Positions 8,788-18,197 of a DNA stretch of 64,000 nucleotides are shown piece after piece (the first letter of the stretch is position 1; each line of letters opens with the position of its first letter). The stretch is from the NCBI RefSeq assembly GCF_030541005.1, contig NZ_JASSVM010000002.1, positions 372,001-436,000 on the forward strand, read 5' to 3'. The notes below the pieces were generated by a model. That model had not been told where the DNA came from and did no database searches. It saw only the letters and a program-made list of their open reading frames with translations. The translations under genes were made by a program, and so were the position numbers. The DNA is from Marinobacter sp. SS5-14b. GTDB lineage: Bacteria; Pseudomonadota; Gammaproteobacteria; Pseudomonadales; Oleiphilaceae.

Positions 8788-11546
8788 GCAGGATTTCTGA
8801 ACCTGGCTCTCAGAATGAGGCCGTGCTTCTGGCTGGCCGGCAAGGCTGTGACTATGCTGGGGCTCATCCACTTCCGACGATGAGCCCTATGGTTGCCGAA
8901 ACCAAACTGTCCCGGCCGGGATTGTCTTCCAGATTACTGTATGAAGCCTCCCGGGTGCTGTTGCTGGACTGCTCGGAAGAGGTGCCCTTTACACTGATTT
9001 CGGCACCTGCCGGGTTTGGCAAAACGACGTTGGTCAGCCAGTGGCTGGACTATCGAAAACCGGTTTTTGCCTGGCTCAGTCTGGACCGGCGGGACAACAC
9101 CCCGGCTTTGTTCTGGAACTCCGTGGCCAGTGCTCTGGCCCGCGTAGATACTCGTTTTGCGATTCGGGAAAGCACACTGCTGGCAGCCCTGGAACCCAAC
9201 GCCGTGGTGGACCCGGTTGCCTTGTTGGTCAACCGTCTGGCGGATTACGCCCGTACCTGGCAGGCGCCCACACGGCTCTATCTGGTACTGGATGATTTTC
9301 ACCTGATCGATGAGCCTGATTTGTTGGAACAGGTTCGTCGGTTTATCGATTTTTCCCCCGGCCTGCTGCGGATTCTGTGCATGTCCAGAATCGATCCACC
9401 GATCCGGACGGCTCAGCTGTTGGCCCGGGACCGGATGGTCAAACTGGGGCCGGCCGATTTGTGTTTTGATCTGGATCTCACCCGAAAGTTTGTTCAGGGC
9501 CGGTGGCCCGGCGTTTCGGAAGCGGACATTACCCAGCTGCACGAACGAACCGGAGGCTGGCCGGCCGCCCTTCAACTGTCGGCGCTGTCTGGCCGGTTAA
9601 GCGATACCGGGCAAGGTGCGGAAGCACGCCGGGGCCAGACTGCGCTCGCTGAGTATCTGCTGGAGGAGGTTTTTAACGGCCTGGAGCCGGAGCTGCAGCA
9701 GTTTCTGATGGACATGAGCCTGTTGCCGCTGTTTTCGGCCGATATCGCCAATCAGGCTCGGGGAGCCGATGATGGCTCTGCGCTGATTGCGGTAATGCGT
9801 GAGCGCAACCTGCTTTTTCAGCGCTATGGTTCGGGTCATCACTGGTATCGCCTGCACGATCTGCTTGGGGAATGGCTGCGCACCCGCCAGGTTGATGCTG
9901 AAAGGGCTCGGCAGATCCGGATTGCTGGGGCCAGTGCCTTTGAACAACAGGGTTTGATTAACGAGGCGCTTGAGCTGTATCTGGCGACCCAATGTTACCC
10001 GGAGGCTGAAGCCCTGGTGCCAGAGCTGCTGCAGAGTGACGAACTGGCCGGGCACCGGGCCTTACCGGATCGTTTTCCGGATGCGGTTCGGGCAGCATCT
10101 CCGGCGATCGCCTTGCTGCAAGCGCTGACGGCTTTCATGGATGGCCGGTATGACGATGTCCTGGAGAAGGTGGAACATGCCACTGACCTGCTGGATCGGC
10201 AGCCTTACGCCGAGACCGAGAGCTTGCGCTTCATAGCATTACTGCTGACCTGGCCCGCGGCCCGGTTTACCGGTCGGGAAGCCGCCGCGCAATCGTCAAT
10301 CGTTCAGGTATCGGAGCAACTGTCGCCCGGGCGTGGCACCCTGCACAACTGGGGGTTGTACACCCTGGGCGCCGATGCCTTCATGGAGGCCCGGCTGGAT
10401 TCCGCCCAGACACTGCTCAGCAAGGCACTGGCGGGTGCGCTGGAGTTGGAAGACGGTCTGTGTGCCATTCGCTGCCTGGCTATTCTGGTGCCGGTGTTGA
10501 TTCAGCGCGGCTGTGCAGACGATGCCCGCCGGTGCTTTCAACGCACCTGTGAACGACTGGCGGAAGGCCCGCCGGCGCGAGAGCAGGCTGGTTTGCTGGC
10601 CTATCTGGACGGTCTGCTGGCGCTCGAAAGGCATGATCTTCAACGGGCCGGTGAGAGCCTGCAAGAAGCCAGTCAGTTAGCCCGTGAACGAATGACCCTG
10701 TTGGACCGGCTCTACCTGGCGTTCGAGCTGTTCCGGCTGGGTATGATCACCGGCAACGAGGAACAGTGGCGCAGTCAGTTGCAGGACATGACCGAACTGC
10801 ACCAGTTGATGGCCTCGGAGCACTGGTCCCATAACATCCCTCAGCCTTCCGCCCTGGAGGCACTGGCACAGCTCAGTGCAGGGAATATTTTCGCGATGAT
10901 CGCCTGGGCCGCCAATGATGGCGCGACCCGAAGCACCAGTCGCTTCAGCAGTCTGCATGAGCGTTTGCTGGGGCTGGTCGGGCGGCTATTGTCGGGTATG
11001 GATGTAGATGAAGAACTGCAACAACTGGAGCGCGATGCAAGCGCGGGAGCCGTGCAGCTGGTGGTCTGCCATGTTCAGCTGATCCGGATTCTGGTCTGCG
11101 CCTTTCGTGATCAGGACCTGACCGGCGCTGCGCGTCAGCTAGCGGCACTGCTGGCTGTTTCCGTGCCCAGAGGGCTGCTGCGCCCGTTCGTGGATGCTGA
11201 ACCACGGTTTGATCAGATTCTGGAAACGTGTCAGCGACAGGGGTGGTCTGAGCCGGAGGCCAGCCGGATACTTGCGTTGCGCCGGGGAGAAGGCGGGCTT
11301 GCCGGGCCGGAGCCAGCTGCTGAGCCGACCTGTCTGACAGCGGATATGCCTGAACCCCTGAGCCAGCGTGAACAGGATGTGCTGGAGCTGCTGTCTGCCG
11401 GCTTGAGCAACAAGGCGATGAGTGAACAGCTCGGCATCACCGTGGCCACGGTAAAATCCCATCTCAGCAATATTTACGGCAAGCTGCAGGCGGATAACCG
11501 GGTGCGGGCGATCTCCCGGGCCCGGGAACTCGGCCTGATGAGTTAA
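8784..11546 (+). CDS. MalT-like ATP-dependent LuxR family transcriptional regulator
   Basis: A regulator of up to 920 residues built like MalT. The N-terminal STAND ATPase has Walker A APAGFGKTTL near residue 75 and a Walker B-like LYLVLDDFHLID. A long helical repeat region follows, ending in a LuxR helix-turn-helix (LSQREQDVLELLSAGLSNKAMSEQLGITVATVKSHL) near residues 860-915. KLSRPGLSSRLLYE matches the MalT N-terminus, so a start at 8880 or 8889 is also possible. The 8784 ATG overlaps the previous stop (ATGA), which would couple translation. No clear Shine-Dalgarno marks either start. The effector is unknown; such proteins often act on nearby genes. Confidence 0.88.
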   Translation: MSRISEPGSQNEAVLLAGRQGCDYAGAHPLPTMSPMVAETKLSRPGLSSRLLYEASRVLLLDCSEEVPFTLISAPAGFGKTTLVSQWLDYRKPVFAWLSLDRRDNTPALFWNSVASALARVDTRFAIRESTLLAALEPNAVVDPVALLVNRLADYARTWQAPTRLYLVLDDFHLIDEPDLLEQVRRFIDFSPGLLRILCMSRIDPPIRTAQLLARDRMVKLGPADLCFDLDLTRKFVQGRWPGVSEADITQLHERTGGWPAALQLSALSGRLSDTGQGAEARRGQTALAEYLLEEVFNGLEPELQQFLMDMSLLPLFSADIANQARGADDGSALIAVMRERNLLFQRYGSGHHWYRLHDLLGEWLRTRQVDAERARQIRIAGASAFEQQGLINEALELYLATQCYPEAEALVPELLQSDELAGHRALPDRFPDAVRAASPAIALLQALTAFMDGRYDDVLEKVEHATDLLDRQPYAETESLRFIALLLTWPAARFTGREAAAQSSIVQVSEQLSPGRGTLHNWGLYTLGADAFMEARLDSAQTLLSKALAGALELEDGLCAIRCLAILVPVLIQRGCADDARRCFQRTCERLAEGPPAREQAGLLAYLDGLLALERHDLQRAGESLQEASQLARERMTLLDRLYLAFELFRLGMITGNEEQWRSQLQDMTELHQLMASEHWSHNIPQPSALEALAQLSAGNIFAMIAWAANDGATRSTSRFSSLHERLLGLVGRLLSGMDVDEELQQLERDASAGAVQLVVCHVQLIRILVCAFRDQDLTGAARQLAALLAVSVPRGLLRPFVDAEPRFDQILETCQRQGWSEPEASRILALRRGEGGLAGPEPAAEPTCLTADMPEPLSQREQDVLELLSAGLSNKAMSEQLGITVATVKSHLSNIYGKLQADNRVRAISRARELGLMS

Positions 11547-11578
11547 AAGCCCCTGGCGCACAGGCGGCAGGGGCTTTT
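11545..11578. terminator. Bidirectional intrinsic terminator
   Basis: GCCCCTG (11549-11555) pairs with CAGGGGC (11568-11574). A-run 5' and TTTT 3' flanks give an AAAA-stem-TTTT structure between the convergent LuxR gene and the metal-dependent hydrolase gene, so it can serve both strands. Confidence 0.85.
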
Positions 11579-11606
11579 GATCGCGGTGGTTAATGGCCGT
11601 ATTGAA

Positions 11607-12500
11607 TCACTGAAGGGTGCGACGGTTACCGTTCTGGTATTGCGGCGCAATGTACTGCTGGATCTGGGTTTTGAAGCGGGCGATCAGCTCGCTGTTGTCT
11701 TTGTCCCAGGGGTGGTAGCCGGGCTTGAAGTATTCTGCCCAGGCGGGAATCAGGCTTGAGAAGGTACCGTTCTTGCCCCACATCCGCCACATGCCTTTGG
11801 CCGCGTCTTTCACGGAAAAGTGTTTGCGGTCATTCACCACCATCCGACCGGTATACCAGGTAGCGACAACGCCCAGGGCGGTCGTCGCGAACAGCTGGTA
11901 AAACGCCCGCTCGGCGTAGGTGCCGCCTACTTGCTGGAACACGTCGTAGGCAACCGCCTTGTGTTCGGTTTCCTCAATCGCATGCCACACCCAGAGCGGG
12001 CGCATGGATTCGTGCATATCTTCACGCACGTCGTCCCGCTCCAGCAGCATGTCAGCCATCATGGCCGTAATGTGCTCCAGGGCGCAGGTGATCGCCAGCT
12101 GGTGGCGCTTGGGCAGCTTACGGGCCAGGTCCAGAATGACCTTCAGGTCTTTCTCCATCTCCTCGACCGGCATGCCCTGGTCGCGCACATGCTGATTCAT
12201 GGCGATGTGCTCGAGAGAATGCATGGCTTCCTGGCCGATAAAACCCCGCACATCCTCCTTCAGCTTGGGATCATGGATCTGATCCCGGAAGGCGCGCACG
12301 GAATCCACAAAGAACTGTTCGCCTTCGGGGAAGAGGACCGAAAGTGCGTTCATGGTGTGACTGATCAGGTAGCTGTTATCCAGCCAGTAGCGTGGCACTT
12401 CCTTACCGAATTCAAAGCCCATACGCTGGGGTTTGATCGCCACATTGTCCGGGGTGTGAGAGGCCTTAGCCGGATGGTTTGAGGATGTTGTTGTCAGCAT
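11607..12500 (-). CDS. Predicted metal-dependent hydrolase (PF10118 type)
   Basis: A 297-residue protein of the predicted metal-dependent hydrolase family, common in hydrocarbon-associated marine bacteria. Likely metal ligands are in conserved helices: FIGQEAMHSLEHIAMN, CALEHITAMMADMLL and WHAIEETEHKAVAYDVF, a ferritin-like ExxH arrangement. One hydrophobic stretch (FYQLFATTALGVVATWYTG) may associate with membrane. It is transcribed divergently from the AraC regulator across 230 bp, and that regulator is the obvious candidate controller. The substrate is unknown. Confidence 0.85.
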   Translation of the reverse strand: MLTTTSSNHPAKASHTPDNVAIKPQRMGFEFGKEVPRYWLDNSYLISHTMNALSVLFPEGEQFFVDSVRAFRDQIHDPKLKEDVRGFIGQEAMHSLEHIAMNQHVRDQGMPVEEMEKDLKVILDLARKLPKRHQLAITCALEHITAMMADMLLERDDVREDMHESMRPLWVWHAIEETEHKAVAYDVFQQVGGTYAERAFYQLFATTALGVVATWYTGRMVVNDRKHFSVKDAAKGMWRMWGKNGTFSSLIPAWAEYFKPGYHPWDKDNSELIARFKTQIQQYIAPQYQNGNRRTLQ

Positions 12501-12730
12501 GTTTATACTCCTTTGCGATTGAACGCCTGGCTGATGTCATAGGGCCAGTGTGGTGGAGGCAAGGGAATATCGGAATGCTCGAATGGGACGGCCATCGTTC
12601 ACAATAGGCCAACCCGTGATAAACGATTGGCCTGAGCGACGCGCTGCCAGGTGCGAACCGCCCCACTGTGGCCGGGCAATGCTTCTGGTAGAGTCAGGCT
12701 CAAGATCAATAACACGTTCAGAGGCACACT

Positions 12731-13837
12731 ATGGCAGTAACGGGAGCAGACACCGAGCGTCAGATGCTGGGCTTGTTTCTGGTGCCGGGCGTCTACCTGC
12801 GGGTACTGGCCGAAACCGTGCGCCAGTTAGGTTACAACGATCGGCTTCTGTATGAAGGGCTGGATTTCACTGCAGAGGATCTCAAGGCCAACGACAGCCG
12901 TATTTTTGTGACCGATGCCATCGTGATGGCCCAGCGTGCTCTGCAGCTGGCGGGTAATGACGGGCTGAGTTTTCTGCTGGCGAAGGAGTTGCGGCTGACC
13001 ATCCACGGCACTCTGGGTTTTGCCGCGCTGACCAGCCCCACCTTCGAGGGCGCCCTGGATTCCGTTCGCCGTTATCTGCAGCTCAGGGCCCCTTTTCTGA
13101 GTATGAAGCAATCGCTGGCGGGCGATCAGGTGCTGGTTCAGTTATGCACGGAATTTGATGTGCCGGATTTGTATGGCTTTCTCGCTGAAACGGTGAGTGC
13201 GACGTTGATTCTGCTCACTGAGCAGCTGCTTGATCGCGCTGATGCGGAAGCCAGGGGCTTTGCCCTCGAAGATGGCAAGCTGCCGGGTGTGTCGGTTCGC
13301 TTGACCACCCCGGAACCGGCCTACTACCGGCGCTTTGCCGGCCAGCTGCCAGTGCGTTTTGACTATGGCCAGCCGGAGGAAATGCTGGTTTTCCCGCGCA
13401 ACCTGCTGGATGTGCGAATGCGCCTGGCGGATGCTGAGGCTTCAAGGATGGCCCGGGATCAATGCGAGTTCGAGTTGCAGAAAGCCCTGAAAGAACAGGG
13501 CGACATTGTGCTGGCGATTCGCAACATGTTGAGAATGACGCCAGGGCCGCTGCCGTCGCTGGAGGCGATGGCCGAGCGGTTCTGTGTGTCGTCCCGAACA
13601 TTGAAGCGTCGGCTGGCGGACAGGGATACCAACTACCGGGAAATTGTGGAAGCCGTTCTGAAAGATCGGGCGATTCAGTTGTTGCGGTATACCAATCAGT
13701 CGGTCAGTGAGATCGCCTACGAATTGGGTTATGCCGACTTGTCCAACTTCAGCCGGGCGTTTCGCAAATGGACCGGGAAATCGGCCTCTGAGTTTCGCGA
13801 GGGCGGGCCGGATCCGGCGCCGGATTTGGGGCCCTGA
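12731..13837 (+). CDS. AraC family transcriptional regulator (Arabinose_bd/OruR type)
   Basis: A 368-residue regulator. The N-terminal part (residues about 20-210, LFLVPGVYLRVLAETVRQLGYN and IHGTLGFAALTSPTFEGAL) matches the Arabinose_bd-type ligand domain found in OruR/ArgR-like AraC proteins. The C-terminal AraC double helix-turn-helix spans about 275-360 (LEAMAERFCVSSRTLKRRL and SVSEIAYELGYADLSNFSRAFRKW). CAGAGG lies 7 bases before the ATG. It is divergent from the metal-dependent hydrolase gene. The shared 230-bp intergenic region holds an imperfect inverted repeat around 12587-12635 (GGCCATCGTT and AACGATTGGCC) that could be its operator. Confidence 0.9.
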   Translation: MAVTGADTERQMLGLFLVPGVYLRVLAETVRQLGYNDRLLYEGLDFTAEDLKANDSRIFVTDAIVMAQRALQLAGNDGLSFLLAKELRLTIHGTLGFAALTSPTFEGALDSVRRYLQLRAPFLSMKQSLAGDQVLVQLCTEFDVPDLYGFLAETVSATLILLTEQLLDRADAEARGFALEDGKLPGVSVRLTTPEPAYYRRFAGQLPVRFDYGQPEEMLVFPRNLLDVRMRLADAEASRMARDQCEFELQKALKEQGDIVLAIRNMLRMTPGPLPSLEAMAERFCVSSRTLKRRLADRDTNYREIVEAVLKDRAIQLLRYTNQSVSEIAYELGYADLSNFSRAFRKWTGKSASEFREGGPDPAPDLGP

Positions 13838-13871
13838 TTTGTGGTGCCTTGTTCTTGGGAGCTTGGTCGCA

Positions 13872-13953
13872 GGGTGGTCAGAGAATTTTTTCTGCGAAAA
13901 ACAACTCGCTTCGCTCAGACATCTTTTTCACAGAAAAAATTCTCTGACCACCC
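13872..13953. repeat. Long stem-loop repeat, family 1, copy A (reverse orientation)
   Basis: A perfect 23-bp inverted repeat (13872-13894 with 13931-13953) encloses a 36-base loop. Read on the minus strand, the loop carries the core AAAAAGATGTCTGAGCG followed by AAGCGAGTTGTTTTT, shared with the copies at 14066 and 19312. It lies in the 390-bp gap between the AraC gene and the TM2 gene; apart from copies A and B nothing else was recognised there. Confidence 0.85.
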
Positions 13954-14065
13954 CACGCCCTGTTAGCCCCTGAGAAGGCGTACCTTGAACTCATTGACCG
14001 CTTTTTGCCTTCTTCATTTTTTTGCTGTTGTCTTTCCTTGCCTATGCCCCGATATTGTGACGGAC

Positions 14066-14152
14066 GGGGGGTGGGTTATTTTTCCCCGCCAGAAAAAAGA
14101 TGTCTGAGCGCAGCGAGTTGTTTTTTCCAAGGGGAAAAATAACCCACCCCCC
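14066..14152. repeat. Long stem-loop repeat, family 1, copy B
   Basis: A perfect 22-bp inverted repeat (14066-14087 with 14131-14152) encloses a 43-base loop containing AAAAAAGATGTCTGAGCG and CAGCGAGTTGTTTTTT. The core is nearly identical to copy C and is in opposite orientation to copy A, 112 bp away. The arms are unlike those of A and C in sequence but keep the pattern GGGTGG...ATTTTTYC. It ends 75 bp before the TM2 start codon. Confidence 0.85.
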
Positions 14153-14227
14153 AGTCCCGCCCCCAAAACCAGCAGGTTTGGGCCCAAGCCAGAACCAAAG
14201 CACCAACCCAGAAGGAAACCACCGAAG

Positions 14228-14635
14228 ATGGAAACAAAACCAAACACCCACAGCAAAGTCATCGGCTACCTGCTCTGGATCTTCGGGTTCCTGGGCTCGC
14301 ATCGGTTTTACTACGGCAAACCCATTACCGGCACCATCTGGTTCTTCACCCTGGGGCTGTTTTTCATTGGCTGGATTATCGACCTGTTCCTGATCCCGGC
14401 CATGGATCGGGAGGCCGACGCGCGCTTTCAGGACGGCGAGATCGACTACAACATCAGTTGGATACTGCTCACCTTTCTGGGCGTGTTTGGTCTGCACCGC
14501 ATGTATATGGGCAAGTGGATCACCGGCATCATCTACCTGTTCACCGGCGGTCTGTTCTTCCTGGGTGTGTTGTACGATTTCTGGACCCTGAACAGCCAGG
14601 TCTCCGAGCGTAACCACGAAGTGCGATTCCGCTGA
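14228..14635 (+). CDS. TM2 domain-containing membrane protein (tandem)
   Basis: A 135-residue integral membrane protein with two TM2-like units. The first is GYLLWIFGFLGSHRFYYGKPITGTIWFFTLGLFFIGWIIDLFLI and the second is ISWILLTFLGVFGLHRMYMGKWITGIIYLFTGGLFFLGVLYDFW. Each unit has the G-x-HR-x-Y-x-G turn between two helices. TM2 proteins are of unknown molecular function. GAAGGAAACCACCGAAG lies upstream of the ATG. The stop is one base from the end of the convergent wax ester synthase gene. Confidence 0.88.
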   Translation: METKPNTHSKVIGYLLWIFGFLGSHRFYYGKPITGTIWFFTLGLFFIGWIIDLFLIPAMDREADARFQDGEIDYNISWILLTFLGVFGLHRMYMGKWITGIIYLFTGGLFFLGVLYDFWTLNSQVSERNHEVRFR

Positions 14636-14636
14636 T

Positions 14637-16004
14637 TTACAGCCCGGCAGCGGCTTCCAGCTCCGCCAGGCCATCTTCCAGGTAGTCCAGCATACGTTGC
14701 AGGCTGGGCAGGGTTCGGCGGCAGCCGATCAGGCCGAACTCTACCTGGTCGTTGTAGCTGGTCAGGGTCATGTTCAGCGCCAGGCGATCCATGTCGATGG
14801 ACACCGGGTACATGCCTTCCAGCTTTGCGCCGTTCCAGTACCGGGGCGTAGAGGGGCCGGGTACGTTGGAAATGACCACGTTGAAGGTTTGCCAATTCGG
14901 AGCCATGCCGGTCAACAGGTGAAACGCCGCCGGGGCCAGGGTCAGGGCCGTGTAGTTCACGATTTCCTCTGGCGACATGTGGCTGTACCGGTCCTTGGCT
15001 TCCTGCATGCTGTGGTGAATGTTCAGCAGGCGTTCACTGGCGTCTGCTTCGTCTGTGTGCAGGTTGGCCAGGATAACACCTACCTGGTTGCCGCCGTCAC
15101 TGTCGTCCCGGCGCAGGGATACCGGCACAAAGGCGATCAGCGGTTTTTCGGGCAAGGCATCCTGGTTCATCAGATAGGTGCGTAGCGCCGAGGCGCACAT
15201 GGCGGTGACGACGTCGTTGACCGTGGTGCCGTAAGCCTCGCACACGGCTTTGATGCGCTTCAAACAGTAAGACTGCGCCGCAAATCGTCGCGAACCGGTG
15301 ATCTTCTGGTTCAGCACACTTCTCGGCGCGTGAAAAATGGAATCGTAGGCCGGATCTTTGCGGGCCTGATTGATGGTCTTCAGCAACTCTTTTGCGACGG
15401 TTGGAAGGGTGCCGAGTTGTCGCCCGGAGCTGCCGAGCAAGTGGGCCACGCTGCGCCATAATGATGGCCCGCCATCACCTTCGGTCGAGCGAATCCGTTC
15501 CGGCAAGGCCCAGATCGGCGGCATGCCGGATTCGTGGGGGTCTTCGCTGAGCATCCGGGTGGCCATTTTCATGGCTGACACGCCGTCCACCAAGGAGTGA
15601 TGAATTTTGGTGTAGAGCGCAAACTGCCGGTCTTTCAGCCCTTCAATCAGATGTACTTCCCACATGGGCCGTTCGCGGTCCATCAGGTGCGAGTGCTCGG
15701 CCGATATCAGCGCCAGCAACTCCCGGATGCGCCCGGGGGTTGGCAGGGCCTCGAACCGGAAGTGGTGTTCGAGGTCCAGGTGTTTGTCGTCTACCCAGAC
15801 CGGTTGGCCCAGCTTGTAGCTCAGGTGCTGGTTGAACGGCGGGGTAACAACCTCGTGGTTCCGGAGTTGTTCTGCCAATTGTGCCACGTAGTCGTCCGGG
15901 GCACCCTCCGGAAAGGAGAACAGCTGAAGGCCGCCGACATGCATGGGCTGCTGGCGCTTTTCCAGCCATAAAAACAGTTGATCGGTAGGGTTCAGAGGCT
16001 TCAC
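14637..16004 (-). CDS. Wax ester synthase/diacylglycerol acyltransferase (WS/DGAT)
   Basis: A 455-residue WS/DGAT enzyme that transfers acyl groups from acyl-CoA to long-chain alcohols or diacylglycerol, making neutral storage lipid. The condensing-enzyme motif HHSLVDG (HHxxxDG) is near residue 140. The N-terminal MKPLNPTDQLFLWLEKRQQPMHVGGLQLF and the later NVVISNVPGPSTPRYWNGAKLEGMYPVS are standard family blocks. Length fits the Marinobacter and Acinetobacter enzymes (about 455-475). The next gene on this strand upstream is not closely spaced (its start is beyond 16119), so it may be monocistronic. Confidence 0.94.
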   Translation of the reverse strand: MKPLNPTDQLFLWLEKRQQPMHVGGLQLFSFPEGAPDDYVAQLAEQLRNHEVVTPPFNQHLSYKLGQPVWVDDKHLDLEHHFRFEALPTPGRIRELLALISAEHSHLMDRERPMWEVHLIEGLKDRQFALYTKIHHSLVDGVSAMKMATRMLSEDPHESGMPPIWALPERIRSTEGDGGPSLWRSVAHLLGSSGRQLGTLPTVAKELLKTINQARKDPAYDSIFHAPRSVLNQKITGSRRFAAQSYCLKRIKAVCEAYGTTVNDVVTAMCASALRTYLMNQDALPEKPLIAFVPVSLRRDDSDGGNQVGVILANLHTDEADASERLLNIHHSMQEAKDRYSHMSPEEIVNYTALTLAPAAFHLLTGMAPNWQTFNVVISNVPGPSTPRYWNGAKLEGMYPVSIDMDRLALNMTLTSYNDQVEFGLIGCRRTLPSLQRMLDYLEDGLAELEAAAGL

Positions 16005-16118
16005 GGTGGCTCTCTTGTTATTGGTTTCTGGGCCGATAATAGCGCATGTTGGGGCTTGCTTGATTGACTGTATTACCCCCGGATTCCGCTCGGGAGGCGA
16101 GTGCCCGGTTGATCATGG

Positions 16119-17996
16119 TCAAGGATGGGGGCCTCGCAAGGTTTTGACCTTGTTTTCCAGAGCTTCAGCCGTTGCCGCATCGGGGCTGACCGGGTGGTCC
16201 GCCAGAAGGTGAATGCGAGACCAGAACCGTTTGGGCAGATGACTCAGGGCAGGCCCGCCGCAGTGGCTGAAGAAACTGCCCCACAGCCCCCGAAGCGCCA
16301 GTGGCACGACAGTGACCGGCCGACGCTGAAGAATCAGATCGACACCGGATTTGAAGGGAGCTACCTCGCCATCCGACGTCAGCCGGCCTTCCGGGAAAAT
16401 GCACACCACGTGGCCTGCGGCCAGTTCTTCGTCAATGCGGTCAAAGGCGGTGTGGTAGATCTCAGGCACTTTCAGTTTGGGGCCAATGGGAATGGTTTTG
16501 GCCATTTTGAAGAAGGTGCCCATGACCGGCGTTGAGAAGATGTTGTGGTCCATCACGAAACGCACTGGCCGGCGCACCGCGCCCGCTATGACCGGTGCAT
16601 CCATATAGGACACATGGTTGCACACCAGCAGCACCGGTCCTTCCTCCGGAATCCGGTTCAGGTTGTGGTGGGTCACGCGGTAGAGGGTGTGCGACATTAG
16701 CCAGATGACAAAGCGCAGAGCAAACTCCGGCATTTGCTGGTAAACATAGCCCGCCACCACCAGGTTCATGATGGACAGCACCAGGAAGAATTCCGGAATG
16801 CTGAGCCCGATCACCCCCAGCACCAGCATGCCCAGCAGTGCGCTGACCACCATGAACAGCGCGTTGAACACGTTCAGAGCCGCAATCACCCGGGCCCGGG
16901 TTTCCGGCGGAGTTTCCTGCTGCACGAACGCATACAAAGGAACAATGAACAGGCCACCGAAAAGGCCGATGGCCAGCAGGTCCAGCGCCACCCGGCGGTA
17001 CTGGCCATCGCTGATGATCATCCACCAGTCGGACGGCACCGGCTGCTCCGGCATGCTCAGGTACAGGTCAATGCCGAAAAAACTCAGGCCGATAGAGCCA
17101 ATGGGCACAATGCCCAGTTCGATCTTGTGGCCGGACAGTCGCTCGCAGGCCATGGAGCCGAGGGCGATGCCAACGGTGAAAATGGCGAGCAGGACAGTGA
17201 CCACGGATTCATCGCCCAGCAATTCATCTTTGGCAAAGCCGGGAAACTGGGTCAGGTAGGCCGCGCCCAGAAACCAGAACCAGGAAATCGCCAGCACGCT
17301 CAGCAGAACATTGTGGTTTTCCCTGGCAATGGCCATCAGCTTCCAGGTTTCCTGAAGCGGTCGGAAACGGACGTTCAGATCGGGAGCTGCCGCTTCCGCT
17401 TTCGGGATCTTCAGGGCAGACACCAGGCCGATGACGGCCACAACCGCCACCGCAAGCGCCATCATTGGCCCTGGTAATGGGGCCTTCATCATCACGCCGG
17501 CCACCAGCGTGCCCAACAGAATGGCCACGAAGGTGCCCATCTCAACCAGTGCGTTACCGCCGACCAGTTCCGAGTCGTCCAGTGCCTGGGGCAGAATGGC
17601 GTATTTTACCGGGCCGAAGAACGCGGATTGCACGCCGGTCAGGAACAACAGCAGCAGCAACATCTCATGCCAGCCAAACCACAGCCCAACCGCGGCTACT
17701 CCCATAATCACAACCTCCGCGAACTTGATCCAGCGGATCACGCCGGATTTCTCGTAGCGGTCTGCGATCTGGCCCGCTATGGCGGAGAACAGGAAAAAGG
17801 GAAGAATGAACAGCATGGCCGCCAGGTTGACCACCACATCGGAAGACAAGCCAAACAAACCGCCGGCGTTGTAAGTCACCAGCAACAACAGCGCATTCTT
17901 GAACAGGTTGTCGTTAAAAGCCCCGGCAAACTGGGTAACAAAGAACGGGGCAAACCGCCGCTCCGACAACAAGCGAAACTGGCTGTGATCTTCCAT
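16119..17996 (-). CDS. MFS transporter-1-acylglycerol-3-phosphate acyltransferase fusion
   Basis: A 625-residue fusion. Residues about 1-410 form a 12-helix major facilitator (RRFAPFFVTQFAGAFNDNLFKNALLLLV, as in the LplT lysophospholipid flippase family). Residues about 430-610 form a PlsC acyltransferase with HVSYMD (HX4D) and FPEGRLT motifs. LplT-Aas-type proteins import lysophospholipid and re-acylate it. No acyl-ACP synthetase domain is present, so this is the shorter version. The start was set at MEDHSQF (GGAG about 11 bases upstream); an earlier ATG at 18062 adds 22 residues. It is divergent from the nitroreductase gene. Confidence 0.9.
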   Translation of the reverse strand: MEDHSQFRLLSERRFAPFFVTQFAGAFNDNLFKNALLLLVTYNAGGLFGLSSDVVVNLAAMLFILPFFLFSAIAGQIADRYEKSGVIRWIKFAEVVIMGVAAVGLWFGWHEMLLLLLFLTGVQSAFFGPVKYAILPQALDDSELVGGNALVEMGTFVAILLGTLVAGVMMKAPLPGPMMALAVAVVAVIGLVSALKIPKAEAAAPDLNVRFRPLQETWKLMAIARENHNVLLSVLAISWFWFLGAAYLTQFPGFAKDELLGDESVVTVLLAIFTVGIALGSMACERLSGHKIELGIVPIGSIGLSFFGIDLYLSMPEQPVPSDWWMIISDGQYRRVALDLLAIGLFGGLFIVPLYAFVQQETPPETRARVIAALNVFNALFMVVSALLGMLVLGVIGLSIPEFFLVLSIMNLVVAGYVYQQMPEFALRFVIWLMSHTLYRVTHHNLNRIPEEGPVLLVCNHVSYMDAPVIAGAVRRPVRFVMDHNIFSTPVMGTFFKMAKTIPIGPKLKVPEIYHTAFDRIDEELAAGHVVCIFPEGRLTSDGEVAPFKSGVDLILQRRPVTVVPLALRGLWGSFFSHCGGPALSHLPKRFWSRIHLLADHPVSPDAATAEALENKVKTLRGPHP

Positions 17997-18197
17997 AACC
18001 CGGGGCACTCCGAATCCGTTGAGAGGTCGCCGCAGACTATACCCGGTCTGAAAGCTGGTCAAGCCGCCCCGGGCTTCCGGATTGCCGCAATAATCGGGGG
18101 TGCCGAGCCTTGAATTGCATTGCGGCTAAACCTGTGGCCACATCCTCTACTTCAGGCTAAAAAAATACCGACAACAGAACGCCCCGTGGAGAACACA

